41,010 nt of DNA. Origin: Candidatus Shapirobacteria bacterium (GTDB lineage Bacteria; Patescibacteriota; Microgenomatia; 0-14-0-10-38-17). Below the pieces are notes generated by a model, which saw nothing but the letters and a program-made list of their open reading frames with translations, did not search any database and had not been told where the DNA came from. The stretch is taken from positions 4,842-45,851 of the forward strand of contig JAQVIV010000005.1 in the NCBI GenBank assembly GCA_028695445.1, given 5' to 3'. Position numbers and translations under genes: made by a program. Below are positions 9,378 through 18,730 of this stretch, in pieces (position 1 is the first letter of the stretch; the number at the start of each line of letters is the position of its first letter).

Positions 9378-9501
9378 ATTTACAATTTATCACAAGAAAC
9401 AGTTAATAACAATTAGGATTAAGGGTTTTTAAAATTATTATTTTTAATTTTTAACTTTTAATTTTGGACTGATTGTAGTTTATTAAATTGTATCAACTTT
9501 A

Positions 9502-9530
9502 TTGACAATCTAGCCTGGCCAGGTTATATT
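9502..9530 (+). promoter_or_regulatory. Sigma70-like promoter immediately upstream of the 9543 ORF
   Basis: TTGACA (9502-9507), 17 nt, TATATT (9525-9530); ATG only 12 nt further. Confidence 0.75.
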
Positions 9531-9542
9531 AGAAAGAGAAAT

Positions 9543-10001
9543 ATGCGCAAAGAAATCACCCTGGCGATTGTTTTTGGCTTTATTTTAGGATTATTAATTG
9601 TTGGTGGAATTTGGTGGACCAACAAGAACAGTTCGGGAATTGTCTCTGAATCTGAAGATGTTGTTCAACAGGAAGCCGCATCTCAAGAAAATAACTCCCC
9701 ACAAACAACTGACCGGCCCGACACCGATTCGGCGATTTTTGTTGACATTGATTCTCCTGATGAGGGAGCCATTATTGATCAGGATGAGGTGAAGTTGACG
9801 GGACGAACATCTCCTGAGGCGATCGTGGTGTTAATTTATCCGGAGGGAGAAACCATTGTTGCCGCTGATGATCAGGGTAATTTTGAGGCGACTGCTCTTC
9901 TTGTTGGCGGCGCTAATGAAATAGAAATTGCCGCCTATGACCAGCAGGGTAATCAGGCCAATGCTCTCTTGACGGTTGTTTATTCAACCGCTAAATTATA
10001 A
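9543..10001 (+). CDS. Secreted/anchored protein with bacterial Ig-like domain
   Basis: N-terminal TM helix; IDSPDEGAIIDQDEVKLTGRTSPEAIVVLIYPEGETIVAADDQGNFEATALLVGGANEIEIAAYDQQGNQANALLTVVY pattern. Confidence 0.75.
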   Translation: MRKEITLAIVFGFILGLLIVGGIWWTNKNSSGIVSESEDVVQQEAASQENNSPQTTDRPDTDSAIFVDIDSPDEGAIIDQDEVKLTGRTSPEAIVVLIYPEGETIVAADDQGNFEATALLVGGANEIEIAAYDQQGNQANALLTVVYSTAKL

Positions 10002-10711
10002 TGATGATTAAAATGGTTACACCTAAACAATTATTACCTTTGTTGTTTGTTTTTAGCCTTTTTTTAGCAATGCCAATTGGGGCGGTTGAAGATGTTTCGA
10101 CCGATCAGGAAAAGGCCAATCTCTTAAGGAAAGAGGTGGAGGCGATATTAGCCGAGACCGATGATCAAAGCAGTGATCGATTGTTGGTTAAACGGGCCTT
10201 TTGCGGCAATTTAATTGCCCACCGCAAAGATGATCAAGAATTGTCAATTGATGTTCGAGGAGAAGAGAAGCTGGCCTCTTACGATGATGATGCTACCATG
10301 ATTGGTATTAATCGAGAAGGAATTTCTCCGGCCGACTTGGAAATCGGTAATTATTTGGTCGCCATGGGTTATTTAGATCGTCTTGAGCCGGATAAATTAG
10401 CGATCAAGCGTTTGGTTGTTCAGGAAACACCTGCCCTGGCGGTTCGGGAATCTTTTTTTGGTTTAGTCGGCGATATTTCTTCCGAAGAGGAAGTTTTTAT
10501 CTTAACTCATGATGGTTTGGTTTTTGAGGTTTTGGCTAAGGGAGCTAAGCTTTCTTATCGGGAAGATGATAAAATAACCACCGCTAAATTTAGCCGTCTT
10601 GAAGAACAGGATCGAGTTGTTGTTGTTGGCCAAAGAAAAGATGATAATGGCCGGATTGAGGCGACCAAAATCCACATTGTCAGTTCTGGTTTTGCCGATC
10701 CCCAAGAATAG
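10001..10711 (+). CDS. Secreted hypothetical protein with repeated beta-strand (DUF5666-like) segments
   Basis: Signal peptide, FGLVGDISSEEEVFILTHDGLVFEVLAKGAKLSYREDD...; start overlaps the upstream stop (TAATG). Confidence 0.6.
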   Translation: MMIKMVTPKQLLPLLFVFSLFLAMPIGAVEDVSTDQEKANLLRKEVEAILAETDDQSSDRLLVKRAFCGNLIAHRKDDQELSIDVRGEEKLASYDDDATMIGINREGISPADLEIGNYLVAMGYLDRLEPDKLAIKRLVVQETPALAVRESFFGLVGDISSEEEVFILTHDGLVFEVLAKGAKLSYREDDKITTAKFSRLEEQDRVVVVGQRKDDNGRIEATKIHIVSSGFADPQE

Positions 10712-10878
10712 CCCCATTTAACTACTGCTCCACCCGCTGTTTTACGCTATAAGTTTTAATAGGGGCGGGTAAACCCAAAGAGGCAAATGGCAAACTAAGG
10801 CGAGAAGGGTTAAAAATCGGTAATTTGTTCTCCTTTCCCCTATTCAAATATCAGCGAATTTAGTAAAATTAATCTATT

Positions 10879-12156
10879 ATGGCTAAAGGTTTTATTAAAC
10901 CGGTTAAGGGAACACGAGATTTTTATCCTCAAGATAAAGTTTGGCAGAATTGGCTTTATGAAAAGGCCAAAGAAGCCAGCCAGGCCTTTGGCTATCAGGA
11001 GTATGAAGGGCCAATATTAGAATCTTTTTCTTTATATTCGGCCAAATCGGCCGAGGAAATAATCAAAAACCAGTCCTTTATTATTCCCGTTAAAGGCAGG
11101 CCGGTTCAGGACAGCCTTATTTTAAGACCGGAGTTAACTCCTACTCTGGCTCGGATGATTGCCGCCAGAGAATATGAATTAGCCTTTCCGGTCCGCTGGT
11201 GGTCTTGGGGGCGGTTTTTCCGTTATGAGGCGCCTCAAAGGGGTCGAGGGCGGGAGTTTTACCAATGGAATATTGATCTTTTGGGGCAGGATTGTCCAAA
11301 CGCCGACGCTGAAACTATTGCTGTTGGGGTTTGGTTCTTAGCCTCTTTAGGTTTAACTGCCGCCGATGTTGTTATTAAGGTCAATGACCGCAAGTATTTA
11401 GACGACAAATTTGATTTAATTAACATTCCTCAAAATAGCAGATTGGCGATTTTCCGAATTATTGATAAAAAGGACAAGGTGGCTGCGGGTGACTTTGAAG
11501 CGATGTTAATCGAGGCCGGTTTGACAAAATTACAAATCAAAGACCTGGGCTTAATTTTAAAAGATTATGATTATAGTCAAGAATCACCTTGGTTAACAGA
11601 GCTTTTTTCTTCTTTGTCTGATTTGGGTGTTGGTGATTGGGTGGAATTTGATCCAACCATTGTCCGCGGTTTTGATTATTATACCGATACGGTTTTTGAG
11701 GCTCGAACTAAAAACCGCCAAGGTCGAGCTCTTTTTGGCGGTGGTCGTTATCAAAATTTGGTTAACGACGTTGGGGGAACAAGAAAAATTGGCGGGGTTG
11801 GTTTGGCGGTTGGCGACATGATGGTTTATGAGGTTTTATCTGATCTGGGGCGCTTGCCAGTCTTATCCGCCTTGCCGGCTAAGATTTTAATGACCGTTTT
11901 TAACGAGGAAACTTTTCGCTCTTCCCTGCTGATAGTAGGCCGTCTAAGAGGCTTGGGGGTAAATATCGAAATGTTTTTAGACTATCAAACCTCGCTGGCC
12001 AAGCAATTGGCCTATGCTAATAAAAAGGGTTTTTCCAAGGTTTTAATCGTTGGTCCTGAGGAAAAAACGTCTCAAGAAGCAACTGTTAAGGATTTGGTTT
12101 CCGGCCAGCAAAAACGAGTTAAAATTAAAGATTTGGCGGTTTTTTTAAAAGACTAA
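10879..12156 (+). CDS. hisS: Histidyl-tRNA synthetase
   Basis: KPVKGTRDFYPQDK, LRPELTPTLARMIA, FRYEAPQRGRGREFYQWNIDLLG, VRGFDYYTDTVFE, ALFGGGRYQNL. Confidence 0.96.
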   Translation: MAKGFIKPVKGTRDFYPQDKVWQNWLYEKAKEASQAFGYQEYEGPILESFSLYSAKSAEEIIKNQSFIIPVKGRPVQDSLILRPELTPTLARMIAAREYELAFPVRWWSWGRFFRYEAPQRGRGREFYQWNIDLLGQDCPNADAETIAVGVWFLASLGLTAADVVIKVNDRKYLDDKFDLINIPQNSRLAIFRIIDKKDKVAAGDFEAMLIEAGLTKLQIKDLGLILKDYDYSQESPWLTELFSSLSDLGVGDWVEFDPTIVRGFDYYTDTVFEARTKNRQGRALFGGGRYQNLVNDVGGTRKIGGVGLAVGDMMVYEVLSDLGRLPVLSALPAKILMTVFNEETFRSSLLIVGRLRGLGVNIEMFLDYQTSLAKQLAYANKKGFSKVLIVGPEEKTSQEATVKDLVSGQQKRVKIKDLAVFLKD

Positions 12157-12227
12157 TTAGCTCCGCAAGATCCGGGATCGCGTGAGGCTGGTTTATTTGT
12201 CGATTTGTGTTAAAATAGATTTCGCTT

Positions 12228-12527
12228 ATGAATAAAGCTGATCAAGGCCAGTATTACTCTCAAGCTAAGGTAACCTGCGCTTGCGGGAATGAGTTTGCCG
12301 TTGGTTCAACCAAATCCGAAATCAGGGTTGATATTTGCTCTGCCTGTCACCCCTTTTTTACTGGTCAAATGAAATATGTTGACACCGGCGGCCGGGTTAA
12401 GCGGTTTGAGGACCGATTAAAACAAATAAAAAAGCGGCCGGTAAAATCTAAGAAAAAAGGTTCAAAGGACCAATCTTCTTCTTCCTCGGTTAAAACTCTT
12501 AAAGAAATGCTCGAACAAGCCAAATAG
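12228..12527 (+). CDS. rpmE: 50S ribosomal protein L31 (Zn-type)
   Basis: [49 protein letters not shown]. Confidence 0.95.
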   Translation: MNKADQGQYYSQAKVTCACGNEFAVGSTKSEIRVDICSACHPFFTGQMKYVDTGGRVKRFEDRLKQIKKRPVKSKKKGSKDQSSSSSVKTLKEMLEQAK

Positions 12528-12671
12528 TTGATCATTGCTTGATCAATTAATATTGCAATATTTAAGCAATAAGCCAAATTAAATTTGGGATTTGGGGAAA
12601 ATCGGAATTTTATTTGGTTAATTGGAATTTAGAAAATTGAAACTTGTTTGGATCTTGGAAATTTTAAAGCG

Positions 12672-13376
12672 ATGTCTATTATTATCGAAATTCGTCCCGG
12701 CACTGGCGGTGATGAGGCCAAAATTTGGCAAAACAATTTATTGCGCATGTATCAGCGTTTTGCCGTCCAGAAGGGCTGGCCTAATAAAATATCATCAGAA
12801 GGAGACCGGTTGGAAATTAACAGCGATGAAGCCTATTCTCTCTTGGAACAGGAATCTGGGGTTCATCGAGTCCAGAGAATTCCTCAAACCGAAAAGAGGG
12901 GTCGGGTTCATACTTCCACTGCCTCAGTAGTGGTTTTGACTAAAAAAAATTCAGCTGAAGTTGTTGTTGATCCGGCCGATTTAGAAGTAGAATTCTTTCG
13001 GGCTGGCGGTCATGGCGGCCAAAACGTCAACAAGTTGTCTACTGCCGTGCGCTTGCGTCACAAACCAAGCGGGATTGTTGTTACCTCTCAGTCGGAGCGG
13101 CGACAATACCAAAACCGGCTTATTGCCCAGGGCAAACTGGAAGCAGAGTTAAGGCGTCGTCAACAAGCCTCGAAAAAAGACAGCCTGGATCAACTCAGAC
13201 GAGAATCAATTGGTGAGTCCCAAAGGGCCGAAAAAATCCGAACCTACAATTTTCCCCAAAATCGAATTACCGATCATCGGCTTAATAAGTCTTGGCAAAA
13301 TTTGGATCAAGTTATTGAGGGGAACCTGGAGAGGATTATTAAGGCTTTTCAGAAAGCAAGAAACAAGAAAAAATAG
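12672..13376 (+). CDS. prfA: Peptide chain release factor 1-type protein lacking domain 1
   Basis: [42 protein letters not shown] (PxT motif of RF1), [11 protein letters not shown] (GGQ), [17 protein letters not shown] at 12672 preferred over the track start 12648. Confidence 0.9.
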   Translation: MSIIIEIRPGTGGDEAKIWQNNLLRMYQRFAVQKGWPNKISSEGDRLEINSDEAYSLLEQESGVHRVQRIPQTEKRGRVHTSTASVVVLTKKNSAEVVVDPADLEVEFFRAGGHGGQNVNKLSTAVRLRHKPSGIVVTSQSERRQYQNRLIAQGKLEAELRRRQQASKKDSLDQLRRESIGESQRAEKIRTYNFPQNRITDHRLNKSWQNLDQVIEGNLERIIKAFQKARNKKK

Positions 13377-13380
13377 CCTT

Positions 13381-14520
13381 CTATTGCTGACTTTTTAAAC
13401 GGACCGGAATTTCCTTTGTTTCTCCATCGCGCCAGATTTTAACAGTAACCACTTCCCCAACCTTTTTTTGATTAATGATGCCGGCCACCCCCTCTTGGCG
13501 ATCTTTAATTTTTTGGTTATCGATTTCACTGATAATATCGCCAGGCTGAATCCCGGCTTCGGCGGCCGATGAGCCGCTAATCACCTCGGTGACATAAGCC
13601 CCTTCGGGGATTTCATTTAAGATCGCCGCTTCTTTAGTGATGACTGAGTAGCGAACACCCAGGAAGGGACGAGTAAATTCGCCGGTTTGGTAAAAATTAT
13701 CAAGCATGCTTTTGGCAATATTGATAGGGATGGCAAAACCAATATTTTGGGCTCCTTGAGCAACAGCAACATTGACGCCGATTACTTGTCCGGCGGAATT
13801 AAGCAGAGGACCGCCGGAGTTACCGGAATTAATGGCGGCATCGGTTTGGATAACGTTGTCTAGCTCTTCAACATAACCGGCAAAAGAAGAGCCGGCGACA
13901 ATCCCTCGGCCCAAACCGGAAATGACGCCGGTTGTTACCGTATGACGAAATTCTCCTAGGGCAGTACCGATTGCCAGGGCGAATTGGCCAACTCGTAAAC
14001 TGTCAGAGTCGCCCAATTCGACTGTTGGCAAGTTTTGAGCTTCAATTTTCAAAATAGCCAAGTCATTGGAGGGGTCACGGTAAATATTTTGCACTTCGTA
14101 GGTTTGGTTGTCAGCGCTGATAACTCGGTATTGGGCCCCAAGATCAGAAACGACATGTTTGTTGGTGATAATTAAACCTTTAGCATCAACAATAAAACCG
14201 GTGCCAATATCTTGCTCAACTTGCTGTTCTTGGGTTTCGAAAAAAGAAAAAGGGTCAAAGGGATTAAAGGTGGAGAAGCGCTCTAGTTTGCTAATGCCAA
14301 TAGTAACCACCGCCGGAGAAGTTGTCTCGACAATGTCAATTACCATCGATTCTTCTTGAACGATCTTGCTAGTAACACTGGTTACCGGGGTTTCTCTTGA
14401 CCACCAAGAATTCCAAAACGATCCGTCGATTGAGCGATTAAGAGAGGCGCCTGTTAAAAAGACGCCAACCAGCAGCAAGACTGCCAACGAGATGGTCAAA
14501 ACTCTTTTTTGTCGAGACAT
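13381..14520 (-). CDS. HtrA/DegP-like S1C serine protease with PDZ domain
   Basis: GTGFIVDAKGLIITNKHVV, NDLAILKIEA, QTDAAINSGNSGGPLLNSAGQVIGVNVA, PDZ region GAYVTEVISGSSAAEAGIQPGDIISEID. Confidence 0.95.
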   Translation of the reverse strand: MSRQKRVLTISLAVLLLVGVFLTGASLNRSIDGSFWNSWWSRETPVTSVTSKIVQEESMVIDIVETTSPAVVTIGISKLERFSTFNPFDPFSFFETQEQQVEQDIGTGFIVDAKGLIITNKHVVSDLGAQYRVISADNQTYEVQNIYRDPSNDLAILKIEAQNLPTVELGDSDSLRVGQFALAIGTALGEFRHTVTTGVISGLGRGIVAGSSFAGYVEELDNVIQTDAAINSGNSGGPLLNSAGQVIGVNVAVAQGAQNIGFAIPINIAKSMLDNFYQTGEFTRPFLGVRYSVITKEAAILNEIPEGAYVTEVISGSSAAEAGIQPGDIISEIDNQKIKDRQEGVAGIINQKKVGEVVTVKIWRDGETKEIPVRLKSQQ

Positions 14521-14554
14521 TTTCCTTAGGAACAGTTTGTGCTAATTATTATAA

Positions 14555-15760
14555 TTAAGGGTTGATTAATTGGTCAAGGGCGGCTATTAGGGCTTCGTCC
14601 TTTTCAGTTTCAAGATTGTCTTCGACTTCGATGTTTGGCTCAATGCCTTTTTGGTGAATTTGAGTTCCTGAGGGCAACAGCCAGGCGGCGATAGTAATAT
14701 GAACGGAAGAATCATCAGGAAGCTCTTTGGACTGTTGAATAGTGCCCTTGCCGAAAGTGGTTTTGCCGATAATGGGAGTGCCCCTTTGTTCTTTGAGTGC
14801 GCCGGCGACAATTTCTGAGGCCGAAGCACTACCCTGATTAACAATAATCGCCAGCGGATCTTTTAGAAGCTTGCCTTGGCGGTTAACAGAAAATGTTTGC
14901 CGGTTGCCTGAAGCGCTTTCTTGGTGAACAATGACTCCCCGATCGATAAATTCGGAGGCAATGTAAATTGCCCCGTCTAAGTAGCCGCCGGGGTTGTTTC
15001 TCAAATCCAAGATGATTCCAGCCAAATTTTTTTCCAATTCGATTTTACCAATGACTTCATCCCATTGCTCAATAGTGTTGTCGCCAAAACGAGCTAGCCT
15101 AATGTAGGCCACCCTTTGGTTGTTGTGGTTGATATATTCCAAAGTCACTCGGGGAACAACAATTTCGTCACGAACCAGATCAACCTTAAGTGGTTTGCTG
15201 GCCCCTTCTCTGATCAGGGTTAGGGTGACTTTTGAACCCTTTGGGCCGCGGATAATTTCCACCGCTTCGGCCAAGGACAGATTCAGCGAGTCCCGGTCAA
15301 TTTCTTTGTTTTCGTCTTTGATATGGGCGATTAGGTCTCCGGATCTTATTCCTATTTTCTGAGCTGGGGATCCCTCTAGCGGGGCGACTACTGCCAGCTG
15401 GTTATTTTTGTAGCCAAGCTCTATGCCTACTCCGCCAAAACTCCCGGCCATATCTTCCTTAAACTTTTCATTATCTTCTGGGGGTAAAAAAACGGTATAG
15501 GGGTCACCCAGAGCCTCAACCATCCCGGCAACAGAACCATAAAGAAGTTTTTTTTGGTCTAGTAGTTGGTCTTTGTTTAAATATAGTTGGTCTAGAAGCT
15601 GGTAAACTTCACCGAAAAGGCTTGATTGGGTAAAACTTAAGGAGGGTGATCCCAGATTAGTGTTTTGGGAATAGTTTTGGCTTAATTTCCAGCCGGCTCC
15701 AAAAGAAAAGACTAAAAGCGCCAGCAAGAGAATCAGGTTGCGAAAATTTTTAATTGTCAT
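14555..15760 (-). CDS. S41-family C-terminal processing peptidase (CtpA-like)
   Basis: DPYTVFLPPEDNEKF, PDZ GVGIELGYKNNQLAVVAPLEGSPAQKIGIRSGDLI, VNQGSASASEIVAGALKEQ, GKTTFGKGTIQ. Confidence 0.95.
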   Translation of the reverse strand: MTIKNFRNLILLLALLVFSFGAGWKLSQNYSQNTNLGSPSLSFTQSSLFGEVYQLLDQLYLNKDQLLDQKKLLYGSVAGMVEALGDPYTVFLPPEDNEKFKEDMAGSFGGVGIELGYKNNQLAVVAPLEGSPAQKIGIRSGDLIAHIKDENKEIDRDSLNLSLAEAVEIIRGPKGSKVTLTLIREGASKPLKVDLVRDEIVVPRVTLEYINHNNQRVAYIRLARFGDNTIEQWDEVIGKIELEKNLAGIILDLRNNPGGYLDGAIYIASEFIDRGVIVHQESASGNRQTFSVNRQGKLLKDPLAIIVNQGSASASEIVAGALKEQRGTPIIGKTTFGKGTIQQSKELPDDSSVHITIAAWLLPSGTQIHQKGIEPNIEVEDNLETEKDEALIAALDQLINP

Positions 15761-16491
15761 TTTTGAAGGACGGCAACTTTTTTCTGCTGGCTGTCAATAA
15801 TCAGCCAGCAATCAAGGAACTTCTTTAATTCCTCAACCTCTTCGGAGGTTGTTTTGGCAATTGTTAATTGATCAAAATTAATCGAACTGGGGTCAGCGAT
15901 GTCATCACTAATAATAGCCAAAGAGCCAATCGCTTGAGCCTTATTGATTAGAGCCGGATAAACCTGTTGGGTTAAAACAATTTTTTTTTGGAATTGACAA
16001 TCAAAGGCGGTTAGGGCGCCGCCATGATAAGCCAATTGACCGAAAACATTGTTGCCCCAAGTTTTTTCAAGGTCGAAAACCTTTTCTGCTTTAATTTGGA
16101 TAGTTATCCCCTCTTGGCCAATTTTTTCAATTTTACCTGAGAACGGTGATAATAAGTCTCGATTTTTCCCGGCGGTTTCAATGGTTAAGATGCCGGTGTT
16201 GCTGTCAAAAGCCAAAACTTGCCCCGACACCGGAGACTTGACGGTAATTTTTTTAAGCAAGCTATTATTTTTGGCGATAAGCTCTTCCTTGGTAATTTTT
16301 TGACCTAATTTAACTAGAAGACAAGAACCGGTTTTTTGAGGGGATAAACCCATTTCTTGAGCTAAATTAATTTGGCTTTTTTTGAAGCGGTTAAAAGTAG
16401 CCACTTTTTGACCCTCCTCGACCTTCTCCTCTTCTTTAATGAGGATCTTGGTTTTTTTGGGTAAAGGAAGAAAAAAGGAAAAATCAGCCAT
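15757..16491 (-). CDS. Hypothetical protein with tandem barrel-sandwich (lipoyl/RnfC-N-like) repeats
   Basis: KTKILIKEEEKVEEGQKVA, LLVKLGQKITKEELIA, ITVKSPVSGQVLAFDSNTGILTIETA, LLSPFSGKIEKIGQEGITIQIKA; TGA overlaps the ctpA ATG. Confidence 0.6.
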   Translation of the reverse strand: MADFSFFLPLPKKTKILIKEEEKVEEGQKVATFNRFKKSQINLAQEMGLSPQKTGSCLLVKLGQKITKEELIAKNNSLLKKITVKSPVSGQVLAFDSNTGILTIETAGKNRDLLSPFSGKIEKIGQEGITIQIKAEKVFDLEKTWGNNVFGQLAYHGGALTAFDCQFQKKIVLTQQVYPALINKAQAIGSLAIISDDIADPSSINFDQLTIAKTTSEEVEELKKFLDCWLIIDSQQKKVAVLQK

Positions 16492-16500
16492 TTGGCAGTG

Positions 16501-16743
16501 TTAATGGATTTGGCTCACAAAGGGAATTAGGGCTAGGTGTCTGGCCTGTTTAATGGCCCGGGCCAATTTTCTTTGGTGTTTGGCACAAACCCCGGTGTAC
16601 TCTCGAGAGGCAATTTTTTTTCTTTCGGTGATAAAATTGTTGAGAGTCTCGATGTTTTTATAGTCAGGCTGAGCGTTGTTTTGACAAAAAAAACAATCTT
16701 TGGCGATTGGTTTCCTTTTTTGAGAAAAGCTTCTTTTGGCCAT
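16501..16743 (-). CDS. rpsR: 30S ribosomal protein S18
   Basis: DYKNIETLNNFITERKKIASREYTGVCAKHQRKLARAIKQARHLALIPFV; rpsF-ssb-rpsR order. Confidence 0.95.
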   Translation of the reverse strand: MAKRSFSQKRKPIAKDCFFCQNNAQPDYKNIETLNNFITERKKIASREYTGVCAKHQRKLARAIKQARHLALIPFVSQIH

Positions 16744-16776
16744 AATGGTGATTAATTTTTATTGATTAAGTGATTT

Positions 16777-17271
16777 TTAAAAAGGAATATCGCTGGTATC
16801 AACTTCTTCCTCGCTTTGTTTAGCTGGATCAGCTTGAGATTTTTTGGTGTCTGGTTTTTTTTGGTTTGCTTGATCGGTTTTAATTTTGGGGCTAGATGTT
16901 TCTGTTTCTGCTTCGTCTCCTTCTTCTGGTGATCGACGAGAATCTAAAATCATCATCTCAGAGATAATGATTTCTGTTGTCTGCCTGCTGCCCCCGCTTT
17001 GGTCTTCCCATTGCCGGGTTTGCAATCTTCCCTCGACATAAACCCTCCGGCCTTTGAATAATAGCTGAGAGCAAATTTCGGCTAGTTTATCCCAAGCAAC
17101 AGCTCGATGAAAGGAAACGTCTTCTTTTTTTTCTCCTTGTTCGGTAATCCAGCTTCGGTTAGTAGCCAAACCAAAAGAACAGACCGCTGTTCCTTTGCTG
17201 GTATAACGCAACTCCGGATCTCGGGTGAGGTTGCCAATCAGCATTACTTTGTTAAGAGAACGCGTACTCAA
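16777..17271 (-). CDS. ssb: Single-stranded DNA-binding protein
   Basis: LNKVMLIGNLTRDPELRYTSKGTAVCSFGLATNRSW...VYVEGRLQTRQWED...acidic tail DTSDIPF. TTG at 17271 gives better spacing to GGAGG than the track GTG at 17280. Confidence 0.95.
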   Translation of the reverse strand: MSTRSLNKVMLIGNLTRDPELRYTSKGTAVCSFGLATNRSWITEQGEKKEDVSFHRAVAWDKLAEICSQLLFKGRRVYVEGRLQTRQWEDQSGGSRQTTEIIISEMMILDSRRSPEEGDEAETETSSPKIKTDQANQKKPDTKKSQADPAKQSEEEVDTSDIPF

Positions 17272-17285
17272 ACTATTCACACCTC

Positions 17286-17579
17286 CTAATCAAGGACTAT
17301 TAATAAATGTCTAAGGATATTGTCGTTTAATTTCAAAACATTGTCAAGGCGAGCCACTTTAGCCGGGTCAGCCTCAAAGGCAAACCAGTAATAATAGGCG
17401 GATGTTTGTTTTTGGATGGGGTAAGCCAGGTCTTTTTTACCCCAGTTTTTTTCTTCGGTAATAGTTCCCATATCGGCGATGGTTTTTTTGGTTTTTTCCA
17501 GGCTGGTCTCCCCCTTTTTGGTTTTTGGGTTAAGATCGGTAATAATGGTTAATTCGTATCTGTTATTTTTAACTGCCAT
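17286..17579 (-). CDS. rpsF: 30S ribosomal protein S6
   Basis: NNRYELTIITDLNPKTKKGETSLEKTKKTIADMGTITEEKNWGKKDLAYPIQKQTSAYYYWFAFEAD. Confidence 0.93.
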   Translation of the reverse strand: MAVKNNRYELTIITDLNPKTKKGETSLEKTKKTIADMGTITEEKNWGKKDLAYPIQKQTSAYYYWFAFEADPAKVARLDNVLKLNDNILRHLLIVLD

Positions 17580-18011
17580 AGTGATGATGATATCACGAGC
17601 CTATTCGTTTCACAAGCTGTTATTGACTTCAAAGTTTCAAACTGAGCAACCGTTTGCGCTTCGGTGTAATCTTGGCTTCTTTGACCGGCTTCTCTTTCGT
17701 TTTCTGGCAAGTCGATGACGCCAAAAGTATTTTTTAGACTTTGCTGTCCCTCAGGGGTCAGAAAATAAGCAGGAAAAAAACGCTGGTGTTAACCTGGATT
17801 TTCCAAGCCTGTTCAATGCCTTCTGGGTTGGTCGTCAACGCTTCCTCGTATTCCAAAACTTCTTTTTGTTGCTCCGGGGTTAGTTTTATTTGCAGCTCTT
17901 GTTCTAAAATGTTCAGCCAGGGTGTTAGATTGACACCAGCCCTTTTTCAGCAAAAGGATAAAATCGAGATTCGGGCGATTTCGTTATCGGTGGCGTTGAC
18001 TCGGAAGGCAT
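17549..18011 (-). pseudogene. Frameshifted small hypothetical gene (two homopolymer-associated frame breaks)
   Basis: Reverse strand from ATG 18011 (preceded by AAGGGG): MPSESTPPITKSPESRFYPFAEK | AGVNLTPWLNILEQELQIKLTPEQQKEVLEYEEALTTNPEGIEQAWKIQVNTSVFF | PAYFLTPEGQQSLKNTFGVIDLPENEREAGQRSQDYTEAQTVAQFETLKSITACETNR...; breaks at AAAAAGGG and TTTTTTT. Confidence 0.65.
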
Positions 18012-18054
18012 TTCCCCTTATGATACTGGATGTTGGGTTAATTGTATCACGCTG

Positions 18055-18555
18055 GTGGTGAGCAAGTTGAAAATTAGCCAGGCCGGTACGGCCGATATCT
18101 CCACTATTAGCAAAATTCAAAAAAAGGCCTGGCTGGCTACTTACCCTAATTTGGGAACTGGTGTGACCAGAGCTGACATTTTAAAAAAAGATTTTACTGG
18201 CCTGGAGCCGACTCGATACCAAAACATGGCCGATGACAACTGGCGTTATTTTTTGGCCCAAAAGGATAATCAGACTATTGGTTATGCCGCGGCCAAAAAA
18301 GAAGCCGACCAGGGAATAATAAAGTTGGTTCATGTTTTACCCCAGTTCCAAAATCAAGGGGTGGGCAGTGTTTTACTTGAACAGGTCCTAAAATGGTTGG
18401 TCGGTAAAAGGATTGTTTTACAGGTTGTCCGGGCCAATTTTGGCACGATTGCTTTTTATCAAAAATTTGGTTTTTCCCCTATTGGCCCCGGTCGCCCAAT
18501 TAAGGTGGCCGGCAAAGAGATTGCCACCCTAAAAATGGTCATCCCGAACACTTGA
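18055..18555 (+). CDS. GNAT-family N-acetyltransferase
   Basis: ISKIQKKAWLATYPNLGTGVTRADI...IKLVHVLPQFQNQGVGSVLLEQVLKWL...NFGTIAFYQKFGFSPIG. Confidence 0.9.
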   Translation: MVSKLKISQAGTADISTISKIQKKAWLATYPNLGTGVTRADILKKDFTGLEPTRYQNMADDNWRYFLAQKDNQTIGYAAAKKEADQGIIKLVHVLPQFQNQGVGSVLLEQVLKWLVGKRIVLQVVRANFGTIAFYQKFGFSPIGPGRPIKVAGKEIATLKMVIPNT

Positions 18556-18580
18556 CAATACTATAAGTCAGTGTTATAAT
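18552..18580 (+). promoter_or_regulatory. Perfect consensus sigma70 promoter
   Basis: TTGACA (18552-18557), 17 nt, TATAAT (18575-18580). Confidence 0.85.
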
Positions 18581-18589
18581 TCACGCTAG

Positions 18590-18636
18590 ATCCTGGGGTT
18601 AGCTTTATTAGTTAAAGCAGACTCTGGGATTTTTTT
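18590..18636 (+). terminator. Intrinsic terminator-like hairpin immediately after the promoter
   Basis: ATCCTGGGGTTaGCTTT-attagtt-AAAGCaGACTCTGGGAT: 16 of 17 positions pair (including G-U), followed by a T run to 18636. Confidence 0.8.
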
Positions 18637-18730
18637 ATGGATTAGATTTATTTGCTATAGGCCTTTTTATTAAAAATAATTTGTTTTTTTAAAGAAACTT
18701 GTTTAGAATGCATGCTTTTGGGGCGCAAAA

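Noticed and set aside
12535-12570. Nested palindromes after rpmE (ATTGCTT...AATATTGCAATATT...AAGCAAT)
   Set aside because: Probably a weak terminator or AT-rich coincidence; no U run and imperfect outer pairing.
12622-12930. 102-aa plus-strand ORF overlapping prfA in another frame
   Set aside because: Shadow ORF of the release factor gene.
17741-18061. 106-aa plus-strand ORF
   Set aside because: Antisense to the frameshifted minus-strand gene, which gives more protein-like sequence and an SD.
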